From assembly GCF_027627575.1 (NCBI RefSeq), contig NZ_CP114065.1, forward strand, positions 7,440,001 through 7,504,000: a stretch of DNA of 64,000 bases, given 5' to 3'. The DNA is from Kribbella sp. CA-293567 (GTDB lineage Bacteria > Actinomycetota > Actinomycetes > Propionibacteriales > Kribbellaceae). Made by a program: the position numbers and the translations under genes. The notes beneath the pieces were generated by a model. The model had not been told where the DNA came from and made no database searches. It worked only from the letters and a program-made list of their open reading frames with translations. Shown here one piece after another: positions 17,022-24,750 of this stretch (position 1 is its first letter; each line of letters starts with the position of its first letter).

Positions 17022-18227
17022 ATGCGGGTGTTTCTGTCGACGTACGGGTCACGGGGAGACGTCGAACCGGTACTGGCGCTGGCCTTGGAGCTGCAGCGGA
17101 GCGGGGCCGAGGTCACGGTGTGCGCACCGCCGGACTTCGCCGGGCTGCTGGCCGGGTTCGGCGTACCGATGGTGCCGCTGGGCCGGTCCGCGGAGGCATT
17201 GACCAAGGCCGCGCCGCCGCCGTCGTCCATTCCGGAGCACGCGGCCGAACTGATTGCCGCCCAGTTCGAGGTGGTCAGCGAGGCAGCGAGCGGGTACGAC
17301 GTACTCGTGGCGACCGGCATGGTGCCGGCCGCGGCGGGCGCGCTGTCGGTGGCCGAACTGCTGGGCCTCCGCTCGGTGTCGGTGACCTTCCAGCAACTCA
17401 CGCTCCCGTCGCCGACCCACCGGCCCCTCGCGTTTCCGGGCCGGCCGTTCCCACCGGACGTGACCGACAGCCGAACGCTCTGGGATCTCGATGCCGAGAG
17501 CAACAACGTGTTGTTCGCCGAGGCACTCAACCGACGCCGGACGAAGCACGGTCTGCTGCCCGTGGACAACATCCGCGACTACGTGATCGGCGATCAACCG
17601 TGGCTGGCGACCGACCCGCTGCTCGATCCGTGGCAGGAGTCGACGGCGTTCGACGTCGTCCAGACCGGGGCCTGGATCCTGCCGGATCAGCGTCCCCTTC
17701 CGGACGATCTCGCCGAGTTCCTGGCGGCCGGGGACGCGCCGGTGTTCGTGGGCTTCGGCAGCATGCCCATGCACTCCTCGGCCGACGCCGCCCGGGTCGC
17801 CATCGAGGCCGTTCGGGCGCAAGGTCGCCGGACGATTCTTCGCCGCGGCTGGGCCAACCTGGCTCTGATCGACGATCAGGACGACTGCTTCGCGGTGGAC
17901 GAGATCAACCAGCAGAAACTCTTCGGCCACGTCGCCGCTGTCGTGCACCACGGTGGCGCGGGCACGACAATGACCACCACCAGAGCCGGTACGCCGCAAG
18001 TCGTGGTGCCGCAGGCGGCCGACCAGCCGTACTGGGCGGGTCGCGTGGCCGAGCTGGGCATCGGCGCCGCGCATGACGGCCCGGCGCTGACTTTCGAGTC
18101 GCCGTCGGCCGCCTTGGAGACCGCCCTCGCCCCCGCGACCGGCGTACGGGCGAAGGAAGTGGCCGGTTTGATCCGGACCGACGGAACCGCAGTGGCCGCG
18201 AAGCTGCTGCTCGATGGGAGCCGCTGA
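17022..18227 (+). CDS. rgt: Rifamycin glycosyltransferase (GT1 family), probable
   Basis: A 401-residue GT1 (GT-B fold) glycosyltransferase. The N-terminal acceptor domain begins RVFLSTYGSRGDVEPVLALA; the C-terminal donor-binding signature is HHGGAGTTMTTTRAGTPQVV near 309, with ADQPYWAGRVAELG. Similar enzymes glycosylate macrolides, sterols, glycopeptides or rifamycins. The RAE upstream and helR downstream point to rifamycin glycosylation, which blocks the drug's contact with RNA polymerase. ATG 17022 has GGGGAG six bases upstream. Its TGA is one base before the helR GTG. Family is certain; rifamycin specificity is from context. Confidence 0.8.
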   Translation: MRVFLSTYGSRGDVEPVLALALELQRSGAEVTVCAPPDFAGLLAGFGVPMVPLGRSAEALTKAAPPPSSIPEHAAELIAAQFEVVSEAASGYDVLVATGMVPAAAGALSVAELLGLRSVSVTFQQLTLPSPTHRPLAFPGRPFPPDVTDSRTLWDLDAESNNVLFAEALNRRRTKHGLLPVDNIRDYVIGDQPWLATDPLLDPWQESTAFDVVQTGAWILPDQRPLPDDLAEFLAAGDAPVFVGFGSMPMHSSADAARVAIEAVRAQGRRTILRRGWANLALIDDQDDCFAVDEINQQKLFGHVAAVVHHGGAGTTMTTTRAGTPQVVVPQAADQPYWAGRVAELGIGAAHDGPALTFESPSAALETALAPATGVRAKEVAGLIRTDGTAVAAKLLLDGSR

Positions 18228-18228
18228 C

Positions 18229-20400
18229 GTGAACCCCTTGACCACCAGTGCTTTCGACCTCCCCAGCAACCTCGACGCCAAGGCTGATCCGGCCCTCATC
18301 GCCGGTGACGAGCAGCATTTCGCGGCGATCGCGACCAGCCTCGAGCAGTCGATCGCCGACCTGTCCGAGCGCCTCGACGAAGCACGCCGGGCCCCTGGTG
18401 GCAGCGGCCAGGAGGCGCTCGACCGTGACCTCGAGGTGCACCGGCTGACTGCTCGGCTTCGTGCCCTGCGCCGCTTCGGACTGGACCTTTGCCTCGGGCA
18501 CATGGTCGGCGCGGACGACGCCGAACCCCTCTACGTCGGGCGCCTCGGCCTCACCGACACCGAGGGACGCCGGCTGCTCATCGACTGGCGCTCCCCCGCG
18601 GCCGAGCCGTTCTTCGGCGCGACTCACGCCAACCCGATGGGTCTCGCCAGCCGCCGCCGGTACCGCTGGACCCGCGGCCGGATCACCGACTACTGGGACG
18701 AGATCTTCACCGAGGACGGGTTCGAGGGGCACGCGGCAGCGCTCGACGACCAGTCCGCCTTCATCGCCAGCCTGGGCAGCAACCGGTCACCCCGGATGCG
18801 CGACGTCCTCGGCACCATCCAGGCCGACCAGGACGCGATCATCCGCGCCGGTTCCCGCGGCGCGCTCGTGGTCGACGGCGGCCCTGGCACCGGCAAGACG
18901 GTGGTCGCCCTGCACCGCACCGCCTATCTCCTGTACTCCGATCCGCGACTGGGCGACCGGCGTGGCGGCGTACTGTTCGTCGGTCCTCACCAGCCCTACC
19001 TGGCCTACGTCTCGGACGTCCTTCCCAGCCTCGGCGAGGAAGGCGTGCAGACCTGCACCCTGCGGGATCTTCTGCCTGAGGGTGCGTCGGCGCCTGACGA
19101 GGCAGATCCGGAAGTCGCTGTGCTCAAGTCGTCCGGGGACCTGGTGAAGGCGATCGAACCGGCCGTCAGGTTGTACGAGGAGGCGCCCACCAAGGGCATG
19201 ACGGTCGAGACTCACTGGGCCGATGTCTGGCTCAGTGCCGCCGACTGGGCCGAGGCCTTCGGGTCGGCCGACGCCACCACGCCGCACAACGAAGCGCGCG
19301 ACCCGGTGTGGGACGAGTTGCTCACGATCCTGCTGGACAAACACGAGGAGGCGTACGAGGACGACGACCTCTCACCCGAACTGGTCCGCAAGTCCTTGCA
19401 GCAGAACGAGGAGCTGGCCGACGCGTTCGGCAAGGCCTGGCCGCTGATCGAGCCGACCGACCTCGTCGGCGACCTCTGGTCGGTGCCTGCGTATCTGCGG
19501 ATGTGCGCGCCCTGGCTCAGTCCTGACGAAGTCAAGAAGCTGCAGCGAGCCGATCCGCAGGCCTGGACGGCGTCGGACCTGCCGCTCCTGGACGCCGCGC
19601 GTCAGCGCCTCGGCGACCCGGAAGCGTCGCGGCGGAAGCGTCGGCAGGCGGCTGCCGCAGCCGTGGAACGGGAGCGGATGGCAGCCGTCATCGACCACAT
19701 CATCGAGGCCGACGACGACAACGAGGGCTGGATACCGATGCTCCGCGGGAAGGACCTGCAGGAGTCCCTGGTCGACACCACCGCGCTGCCCGCCGCGGAC
19801 CCGGACCTGCTCGCCGGCCCGTTCGCGCACATCGTGGTCGACGAGGCGCAGGAACTGACCGACGCCGAGTGGCAGATGCTGCTGCTGCGGTGCCCGTCCC
19901 GCAGTTTCACGATCGTCGGGGACCGCGCGCAGGCCCGGCACGGCTTCACCGAGACCTGGCAGGAGCGTCTCGAGCGGGTCGGACTCGACCGGGTGAACCT
20001 GGCCTCGCTGACCATCAACTACCGCACGCCCGAGGAGGTCATGACGGAGGCCGAGCCGGTCATCCGCGCTGTACTGCCCGACGCCAACGTCCCGACCTCC
20101 ATCCGTGCGAGCGGCGTACCGGTGGTGCAAGGCCCGGTGACCGACCTGCAGGCGATCCTCGACACCTGGCTCGCGGAGCATGCCGAGGGCATCGCCTGTG
20201 TCATCGGGGACCCGGCCTTCGAGGACGGGCCCCGCGTCCGCTCACTGACGCCCGAACTGACCAAGGGGCTGGAGTTCGACCTGGTCGTCCTGATCGACCC
20301 CGACTCCTTCGGCGACGGCATCGAGGGAGCGGTGGACCGCTACGTCGCGATGACGCGGGCGACCCAGCAACTCGTCGTCCTCACGCCCGGCCGGGACTGA
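18229..20400 (+). CDS. helR: HelR, RNA polymerase-recycling helicase-like ATPase
   Basis: A 723-residue UvrD-like superfamily 1 ATPase of the HelD/HelR group. A helical N-terminal arm (residues 15-80) precedes the conserved DWRSPAAEPFF segment; Walker A GGPGTGKTVVALHR lies near 218, a HIVVDEAQELTDAEW Walker B near 530, then GDRAQ, NYRTPEEV and VAMTRATQQLVVL. HelR proteins insert an arm into RNA polymerase, evict bound rifamycin and release stalled enzyme. GTG 18229 is favoured over ATG 18214 because GGGAG lies eight bases ahead of it. It follows the glycosyltransferase directly and shares its RAE, so modification and target protection are co-induced. Its 3' end overlaps the PAP2 gene tail-to-tail by 20 bases. 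Confidence 0.88.
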   Translation: MNPLTTSAFDLPSNLDAKADPALIAGDEQHFAAIATSLEQSIADLSERLDEARRAPGGSGQEALDRDLEVHRLTARLRALRRFGLDLCLGHMVGADDAEPLYVGRLGLTDTEGRRLLIDWRSPAAEPFFGATHANPMGLASRRRYRWTRGRITDYWDEIFTEDGFEGHAAALDDQSAFIASLGSNRSPRMRDVLGTIQADQDAIIRAGSRGALVVDGGPGTGKTVVALHRTAYLLYSDPRLGDRRGGVLFVGPHQPYLAYVSDVLPSLGEEGVQTCTLRDLLPEGASAPDEADPEVAVLKSSGDLVKAIEPAVRLYEEAPTKGMTVETHWADVWLSAADWAEAFGSADATTPHNEARDPVWDELLTILLDKHEEAYEDDDLSPELVRKSLQQNEELADAFGKAWPLIEPTDLVGDLWSVPAYLRMCAPWLSPDEVKKLQRADPQAWTASDLPLLDAARQRLGDPEASRRKRRQAAAAAVERERMAAVIDHIIEADDDNEGWIPMLRGKDLQESLVDTTALPAADPDLLAGPFAHIVVDEAQELTDAEWQMLLLRCPSRSFTIVGDRAQARHGFTETWQERLERVGLDRVNLASLTINYRTPEEVMTEAEPVIRAVLPDANVPTSIRASGVPVVQGPVTDLQAILDTWLAEHAEGIACVIGDPAFEDGPRVRSLTPELTKGLEFDLVVLIDPDSFGDGIEGAVDRYVAMTRATQQLVVLTPGRD

Positions 20401-21091
20401 GGATCGCCGATCCCGAGCGGCCGCCGATCGTGCGGCCGCTTCGGGCTCGGTGCCGGTACCAGGCGTAGGCGAGGAGGGCGCAGACGGCGCCGTTCAGCAG
20501 GCCCGCGGTGATGTCGGAGAGGTGGTGCATCCCCCGGTAGACGCGGGCGAAGGCGACCAGCAGCGGCATCGTCAGACAGGCGATGATCGTCAGGGTGCGC
20601 AGCCAGCTGCGGCGGATCATCAGGGCCAGCAGGGCGAAGGCGACGTACAGGCCGGTGGAGGCGCCGACATGACCGCTGGGATAGCTGGCGGTCGGTGGGG
20701 ACGGGTCGAGCTTCTCGACCGGTGGGCGGTCGCGATCGACCACCTTGGCGGCGATCAGGAAAATCAGGCCCTGCATGGCGATCGCGAGGGCCGGTACTGC
20801 GGCCAGCCGCCAGTCGCGGGTGCGCCAGAGCAGGATCGCCACCACCAGGACGCACATGCCGATCACGAACTCGGTGTTGCCGACGTGCGACCAGACCTGG
20901 GTGATCGTGTTCCAGCTGCCGGTCCGGTCGGCCGCGAGGTCCTTGTTGATCGACTCCTCCGACCTGGCCACCTCGTCCAGTGGACCGCGCAGCGCGAACC
21001 CGCCGCCGATGATGCAACCGCCGAGAGCTACGCCTGGTGCGACGGCCCGGGCGAGGAGATCGCCGCCGTCCTGCCGATGAAACCGATCCAT
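20381..21091 (-). CDS. PAP2-family membrane phosphatase (second copy)
   Basis: A 236-residue polytopic PAP2 phosphatase. The three catalytic motifs are present: KVVDRDRPP, YPSGHVGAS and ARVYRGMHHLSD, between hydrophobic helices. Relatives dephosphorylate undecaprenyl diphosphate, phosphatidylglycerol phosphate or similar lipids at the outer face of the membrane. ATG 21091 begins 64 bases inside the upstream PAP2 gene, an unusually long overlap. A nine-pair hairpin (20416-20440) sits within its 3' end and may end the convergent helR message. The substrate is unknown. Confidence 0.85.
   Translation of the reverse strand: MDRFHRQDGGDLLARAVAPGVALGGCIIGGGFALRGPLDEVARSEESINKDLAADRTGSWNTITQVWSHVGNTEFVIGMCVLVVAILLWRTRDWRLAAVPALAIAMQGLIFLIAAKVVDRDRPPVEKLDPSPPTASYPSGHVGASTGLYVAFALLALMIRRSWLRTLTIIACLTMPLLVAFARVYRGMHHLSDITAGLLNGAVCALLAYAWYRHRARSGRTIGGRSGSAILSPGRA
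20416..20440 (+). terminator. Hairpin after helR
   Basis: AGCGGCCGC and GCGGCCGCT form a perfect nine-pair stem with a seven-base loop, starting 16 bases after the helR stop. There is no T tract. It lies inside the 3' coding end of the PAP2 gene. Confidence 0.4.
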
Positions 21092-21735
21092 GATGAGAAC
21101 ACGATCCCTACGCCGAGGATGAATCCCGCCACCACGTCGGACGGGAAGTGCGCCCCGATGAACACCCGGTCGAGCGCGACCGCGACGACCGCCACGGCGG
21201 CCAGCCCGATCGCGACCTTCCGGCCGGTCCTCGAGAGCAACGGCCACAACAGGAACACCATCACGGTGGTAGCCACGGTGATGTTCAGTTCATGACCTGA
21301 AGGAAACGAGTACCCCTCGGCATGCGGCACCCCGTCGTCGACGATCGGCCGGGCCCGGTGGACGACGATCTTGGCCAGCGCGCCGATGCTCCAGCTCACC
21401 ATCATGGTGACGAGCGCCCACAGCGCCCGCGCCTTCAGTCCCTTGGACCGCCAGACCCACAGCGTGACGGCCACCGCGACGACGTACACGACGACCGGCT
21501 GACTGATCGCCTCCAGCACGGTCAGCGCCGGCACCAGCCCATGGCTGACGCTGAACCCGGTGGCGGCCTTGATCGCCGACTCGTCGGCCCTGATCAGCGG
21601 ATCGAACTGCTGCCGGACGGCGAACCCCAGCAACAGCACGGGCAGCGCGAACACCGCCATCGCCCCGACACCTCGCAGCAGCCGCCAGCTCCGAGTTCGA
21701 GTTACGGCCACCGTGTCAGAGCCCCGAGTCGTCAT
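21028..21735 (-). CDS. PAP2-family membrane phosphatase (first copy)
   Basis: A 235-residue polytopic PAP2 phosphatase, paralogous to the overlapping downstream gene. The motifs are KIVVHRARP, SFPSGHELN and DRVFIGAHFPSD. The start at ATG 21735 (MTTRGSDT) avoids an Arg-rich, non-homologous N-terminal extension. The hydrophobic profile suggests five or six helices with the active site facing outwards. Tandem copies with diverged motif 2 and 3 contexts may prefer different lipid phosphates. This gene leads a two-gene operon. Confidence 0.83.
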   Translation of the reverse strand: MTTRGSDTVAVTRTRSWRLLRGVGAMAVFALPVLLLGFAVRQQFDPLIRADESAIKAATGFSVSHGLVPALTVLEAISQPVVVYVVAVAVTLWVWRSKGLKARALWALVTMMVSWSIGALAKIVVHRARPIVDDGVPHAEGYSFPSGHELNITVATTVMVFLLWPLLSRTGRKVAIGLAAVAVVAVALDRVFIGAHFPSDVVAGFILGVGIVFSSWIGFIGRTAAISSPGPSHQA

Positions 21736-21776
21736 CAGCAAGCAGTGCCCTTGAACGCGTCGGCTGAAACCCGGGG

Positions 21777-22565
21777 TCAGTCCGCGACCCACTCGGTCGC
21801 CGCGTTCACCTTGCCGGTGGTCAGGGACGGGAAGTGGGCGCCGACGCCGGGAGTGGTTCTGAGTTGCTGCCACAGGGAGCGGCGGGTGCGGTCGGCGGTG
21901 GGGGCGTCGACGTCGCCGAAGGAGTGCCAGGTGGGTTCGGCGAGCTGGATCGGGCAGGTGATCGCGTCGCCGAGGAGGAGCAGGGATTCGTTGCCTGAGG
22001 CAAGGGAGACGCAGAGGTGGCCGGGAGTGTGGCCGGGGGTGAGTACGGCGGTGACGCCGGGGGTGACGACGGCGTGCTGGGTCAGGGAGTGCTGGCGGGA
22101 CCGGTGGGTGAGGAAGCCGTCGCGGAGGTGCGGGCGGATGTCGCCGGGGCCGGTGACGAAGTACTCGAAGTCGGCGGCGCCGTACCAGAGTTCGGCGTTC
22201 GGGAAGACCGGCTCGGCGGCCAGGTCGAAGAGCCAGCCGATGTGGTCGGTGTGGAAGTGGGTGATGACGACGTCGGTGATGTCGGCGGCGCCGACCCCGA
22301 GCGCGCCGAGGCCGGCGAAGAGCTGACCGCCGACCAGCCGCATCCCGTGCGGCAGCTCGTCCTGGTCCGGTCCCATCCCAGCGTCGACCAGGATCGTCCG
22401 GTCGCCGGCGCGGACCAGGAAACAGCCGATCGGCATCCAGGCGAGGTGGTCGCGCGCGAAGAACTCCGGTCGCGCGCCGGCCGGTACGTCGGCCCCGAAG
22501 TACTTCGGGTGCACGGTGAAGGTCCCGTCACTGATCGCGTCCACCCGGATTCCACCGACCTGCAT
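21777..22565 (-). CDS. Metallo-beta-lactamase-fold hydrolase
   Basis: A 262-residue MBL-fold enzyme. The zinc motif HFHTDHIGW is at about 117-125, a second metal ligand lies in TPGHTPGHLCV near 193, and LLLLGDAI provides the bridging Asp. The layout resembles AHL-lactonase-like hydrolases, but the substrate is unproven. ATG 22565 is selected because GGAGGAGG lies upstream; an ATG 54 bases earlier has no such signal. Single gene between the PAP2 pair and the nitroreductase-hemerythrin gene. Confidence 0.85.
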   Translation of the reverse strand: MQVGGIRVDAISDGTFTVHPKYFGADVPAGARPEFFARDHLAWMPIGCFLVRAGDRTILVDAGMGPDQDELPHGMRLVGGQLFAGLGALGVGAADITDVVITHFHTDHIGWLFDLAAEPVFPNAELWYGAADFEYFVTGPGDIRPHLRDGFLTHRSRQHSLTQHAVVTPGVTAVLTPGHTPGHLCVSLASGNESLLLLGDAITCPIQLAEPTWHSFGDVDAPTADRTRRSLWQQLRTTPGVGAHFPSLTTGKVNAATEWVAD

Positions 22566-22633
22566 CCGTTCCTCCTCCGGTTGATCCCCGGAACCAATCA
22601 CAACAGCTCCGGGGATCAACCGGTACTACGAGG

Positions 22634-23458
22634 TCAGCCGGCCAGCAGCGGCAGCAACTGTTCCTCCTCGCGATCGAGGTGCTGGAGCAGGGCTTCGATC
22701 AGGCGATCCAGCTCGACCAGGAGATCCGCCGGGGCTGCCGTGGTGGCCAGGCTCTCCAGCGAGGTCAGCAGGGTCGCGATCGACTCGTGTTCGGCTTGCA
22801 GGGTGGCGATCGTGCCGGCCGCCTCGGGGTACTGGTCGAGGAGCGCGGGGAACAGGGCCGTGGACTCCCCGGTGTGGTGGTTGTGCAGGCCGTGGCAGAG
22901 CTTCAGGCAGTTGATCCGGAGCTGGGCGCCGAGAGTCGCGGTGGAACCGGTGGAGACGACTTCCTTGCGGATCAGCGTCAGCTCGTGCCGGAAGGCGTCA
23001 TGGACCTTCCGGAGGTAGTCGGCGAAGGAGCCTGCCCCTGGCGGCCCGCCGGCCGTTTCGGTCAGGGCGACCACCGGAATGATCCGGGTGGTGCCGGCCT
23101 GGTACCTGCCCCACCCTGGGTCGGCCTCGACCAGCCTGTCGAAGATCTCGTCGCGCTCGGCGTCCCGCAGTACGACGGCGTCGGCTTCGTAGGTGAAGAC
23201 CCCGGTCTCGACGCTGACCCGGGGGTTGGCGAGCAGGTTGTGGTACCAGTCGGGATGCTTGGGTCCGCCGCCGGCCGAGCCGACGACGAGGAGGCGGTCC
23301 GTGGTGTCGGGGTAGTACCCGAGGACCGCCGTGTGGGGCTTACCGGAGCGGGCTCCGGTGGTGGTGAGGAGCAACAACCGCGCGCCGTCGAACGGGCCGC
23401 CGACGCGACCGGCGTTGGCGCGGAACTCCTCGATGAGTTGCTGGGTGAAATCGTTCAG
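22634..23458 (-). CDS. Nitroreductase (DDN-like)-hemerythrin fusion, non-canonical start
   Basis: Two domains in one chain of about 274 residues. The N-terminal half is a split-barrel F420-dependent nitroreductase/quinone-reductase type (LLLLTTTGARSGKPHTAVLG, then HPDWYHNLLANPRV). The C-terminal half is a hemerythrin HHE domain with metal ligands in RHELTLIRKE, CHGLHNHHTGES, LQAEHESI and LDREEEQLL. Homology begins at NDFTQQLIEEFRANAG, well upstream of the first in-frame ATG at 23377; the codon before NDF is CTG (23458-23456), so either CTG initiates or the ATG was lost. A di-iron oxygen sensor joined to a deazaflavin reductase suggests redox or NO-stress sensing, by inference. Confidence 0.72.
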   Translation of the reverse strand: MNDFTQQLIEEFRANAGRVGGPFDGARLLLLTTTGARSGKPHTAVLGYYPDTTDRLLVVGSAGGGPKHPDWYHNLLANPRVSVETGVFTYEADAVVLRDAERDEIFDRLVEADPGWGRYQAGTTRIIPVVALTETAGGPPGAGSFADYLRKVHDAFRHELTLIRKEVVSTGSTATLGAQLRINCLKLCHGLHNHHTGESTALFPALLDQYPEAAGTIATLQAEHESIATLLTSLESLATTAAPADLLVELDRLIEALLQHLDREEEQLLPLLAG

Positions 23459-23766
23459 GGTTCTCTGCTTTCTGGCTGAAGAAGGACATTCAGGACTCAG
23501 GAAGAACAGAGAAGAAGGAGGGGCCCGTGCGGCCCCACCGGCGCTCAGAACGCAGCCGGATGCCTATCTGATGAATGGCTCGAGGCCGACCCGGCAGTCA
23601 CGCGCTCAGAGTACCGCCCGCTCCGGCGCGGCGGTACTCATTTACCCCCCAGAACCCCCAGGCCCACAGATGAGGGGTCGACCCTCATGCCCTCAGCTGC
23701 TCCAGCGACCAGAGTTGTCACTACCGAGCCACACCGACGAACCAAAACCCGGGGGTATCACCGAAT

Positions 23767-24690
23767 ATGAAGCGCTACAGCCTCTCTCTGCTCGCCGGCC
23801 TCACCGCCGCCGCGGCCATCTTCCCGGCCACCGCCGCGAACGCGGCTGAGCAACTTCCGCTGGCCCCGCTCTGCGCCGAGCAGAAGGACGTCACCGGCCC
23901 GCAGTACGCCGTGAACCTCTGCGACGTGGCCGACGCCGACCAGTTCCGCACCAACCTGGCGGCCAAGGGCGGCAGCCACTGCGGACCCACGTCGCTCTAC
24001 AACGCGATGTACTACCTCGGCGAGCACAAGGGGCTGCCGATGCGGGTCACGCCGAACGGTCAGCTGATGACGGAGTACGACCCCGGCGTACCGGCCGACT
24101 ACGACGAGGTGACGGCCTGGCTCGGCTGGCTCGGCTACAAGGCCGGCATGGGGCCGAAAGGCGGCGGCTCGAGCGCCGCGGAGAACAGGGCCGCGTTCGA
24201 CGCCGCCACGGTCGGAGCGAAGGCCGCCGGCTGGACCGTCAACCGCGGCGGCATCGGCACCGACAACACCCCGGAGTTCGGGCTGGAGATCGCCAAGCGG
24301 CTGCGGCACGCTCCCGTGCAGATCTGGTACGGCCGCTACAAGAAGAACGCCGACAACACGCTGAGCCGGGACGGCGGCCACGCGGTCACCGTGGTCTCCG
24401 CCAAGGGCGACGTTGCCTCGGGCAAGGTCGAACTGCTGCTGCACGACCCGGCTCGCTCCGACGACCACAAGTCGGCCGGCTACCTGGACACGCAGTCGGC
24501 GCCCCGCACGGAGAAGGTGACGCTGTACCGGATGGCCATCGCGGTCAAGTCCGTGCCGACGGACCCGAACGAGCAGCCGACCGTCACGCAGCGCACCTAC
24601 TGGCGGCTGATGGGTGAGAACTACATCGGCGACTCGTTCCCGTTCGTCGAGGCGCTGAACTGGTTCGAGGCGGCCCCGCCGGTCGGCTGA
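23767..24690 (+). CDS. Secreted C39-like cysteine peptidase
   Basis: A 307-residue exported protein: signal peptide MKRYSLSLLAGLTAAAA with cleavage after ANA-A near residue 27. The mature part has a papain-like triad pattern: GGSHCGPTSLYNAMYYLG (Cys about 77), DGGHAVTVVSA (His about 206) and LLLHDPAR (Asp/Asn position about 225), which is the C39-type peptidase layout. No ABC transporter or bacteriocin precursor is nearby, so it is probably a free extracellular protease rather than a leader peptidase. A strong bidirectional terminator follows. Confidence 0.72.
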   Translation: MKRYSLSLLAGLTAAAAIFPATAANAAEQLPLAPLCAEQKDVTGPQYAVNLCDVADADQFRTNLAAKGGSHCGPTSLYNAMYYLGEHKGLPMRVTPNGQLMTEYDPGVPADYDEVTAWLGWLGYKAGMGPKGGGSSAAENRAAFDAATVGAKAAGWTVNRGGIGTDNTPEFGLEIAKRLRHAPVQIWYGRYKKNADNTLSRDGGHAVTVVSAKGDVASGKVELLLHDPARSDDHKSAGYLDTQSAPRTEKVTLYRMAIAVKSVPTDPNEQPTVTQRTYWRLMGENYIGDSFPFVEALNWFEAAPPVG

Positions 24691-24708
24691 AGCTGACGCG
24701 AGACCCGA

Positions 24709-24744
24709 GTTCGAGCGGCCCCTGGAGGGAGGGGCCGCTCGAAC
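24709..24744. terminator. Bidirectional terminator between convergent genes
   Basis: GTTCGAGCGGCCCCT and its exact complement form a 15-pair perfect stem with a six-base loop, placed 18 bases after the peptidase stop and seven bases from the convergent LuxR gene's stop. It serves both strands. Confidence 0.85.
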
Positions 24745-24750
24745 TGTGTC

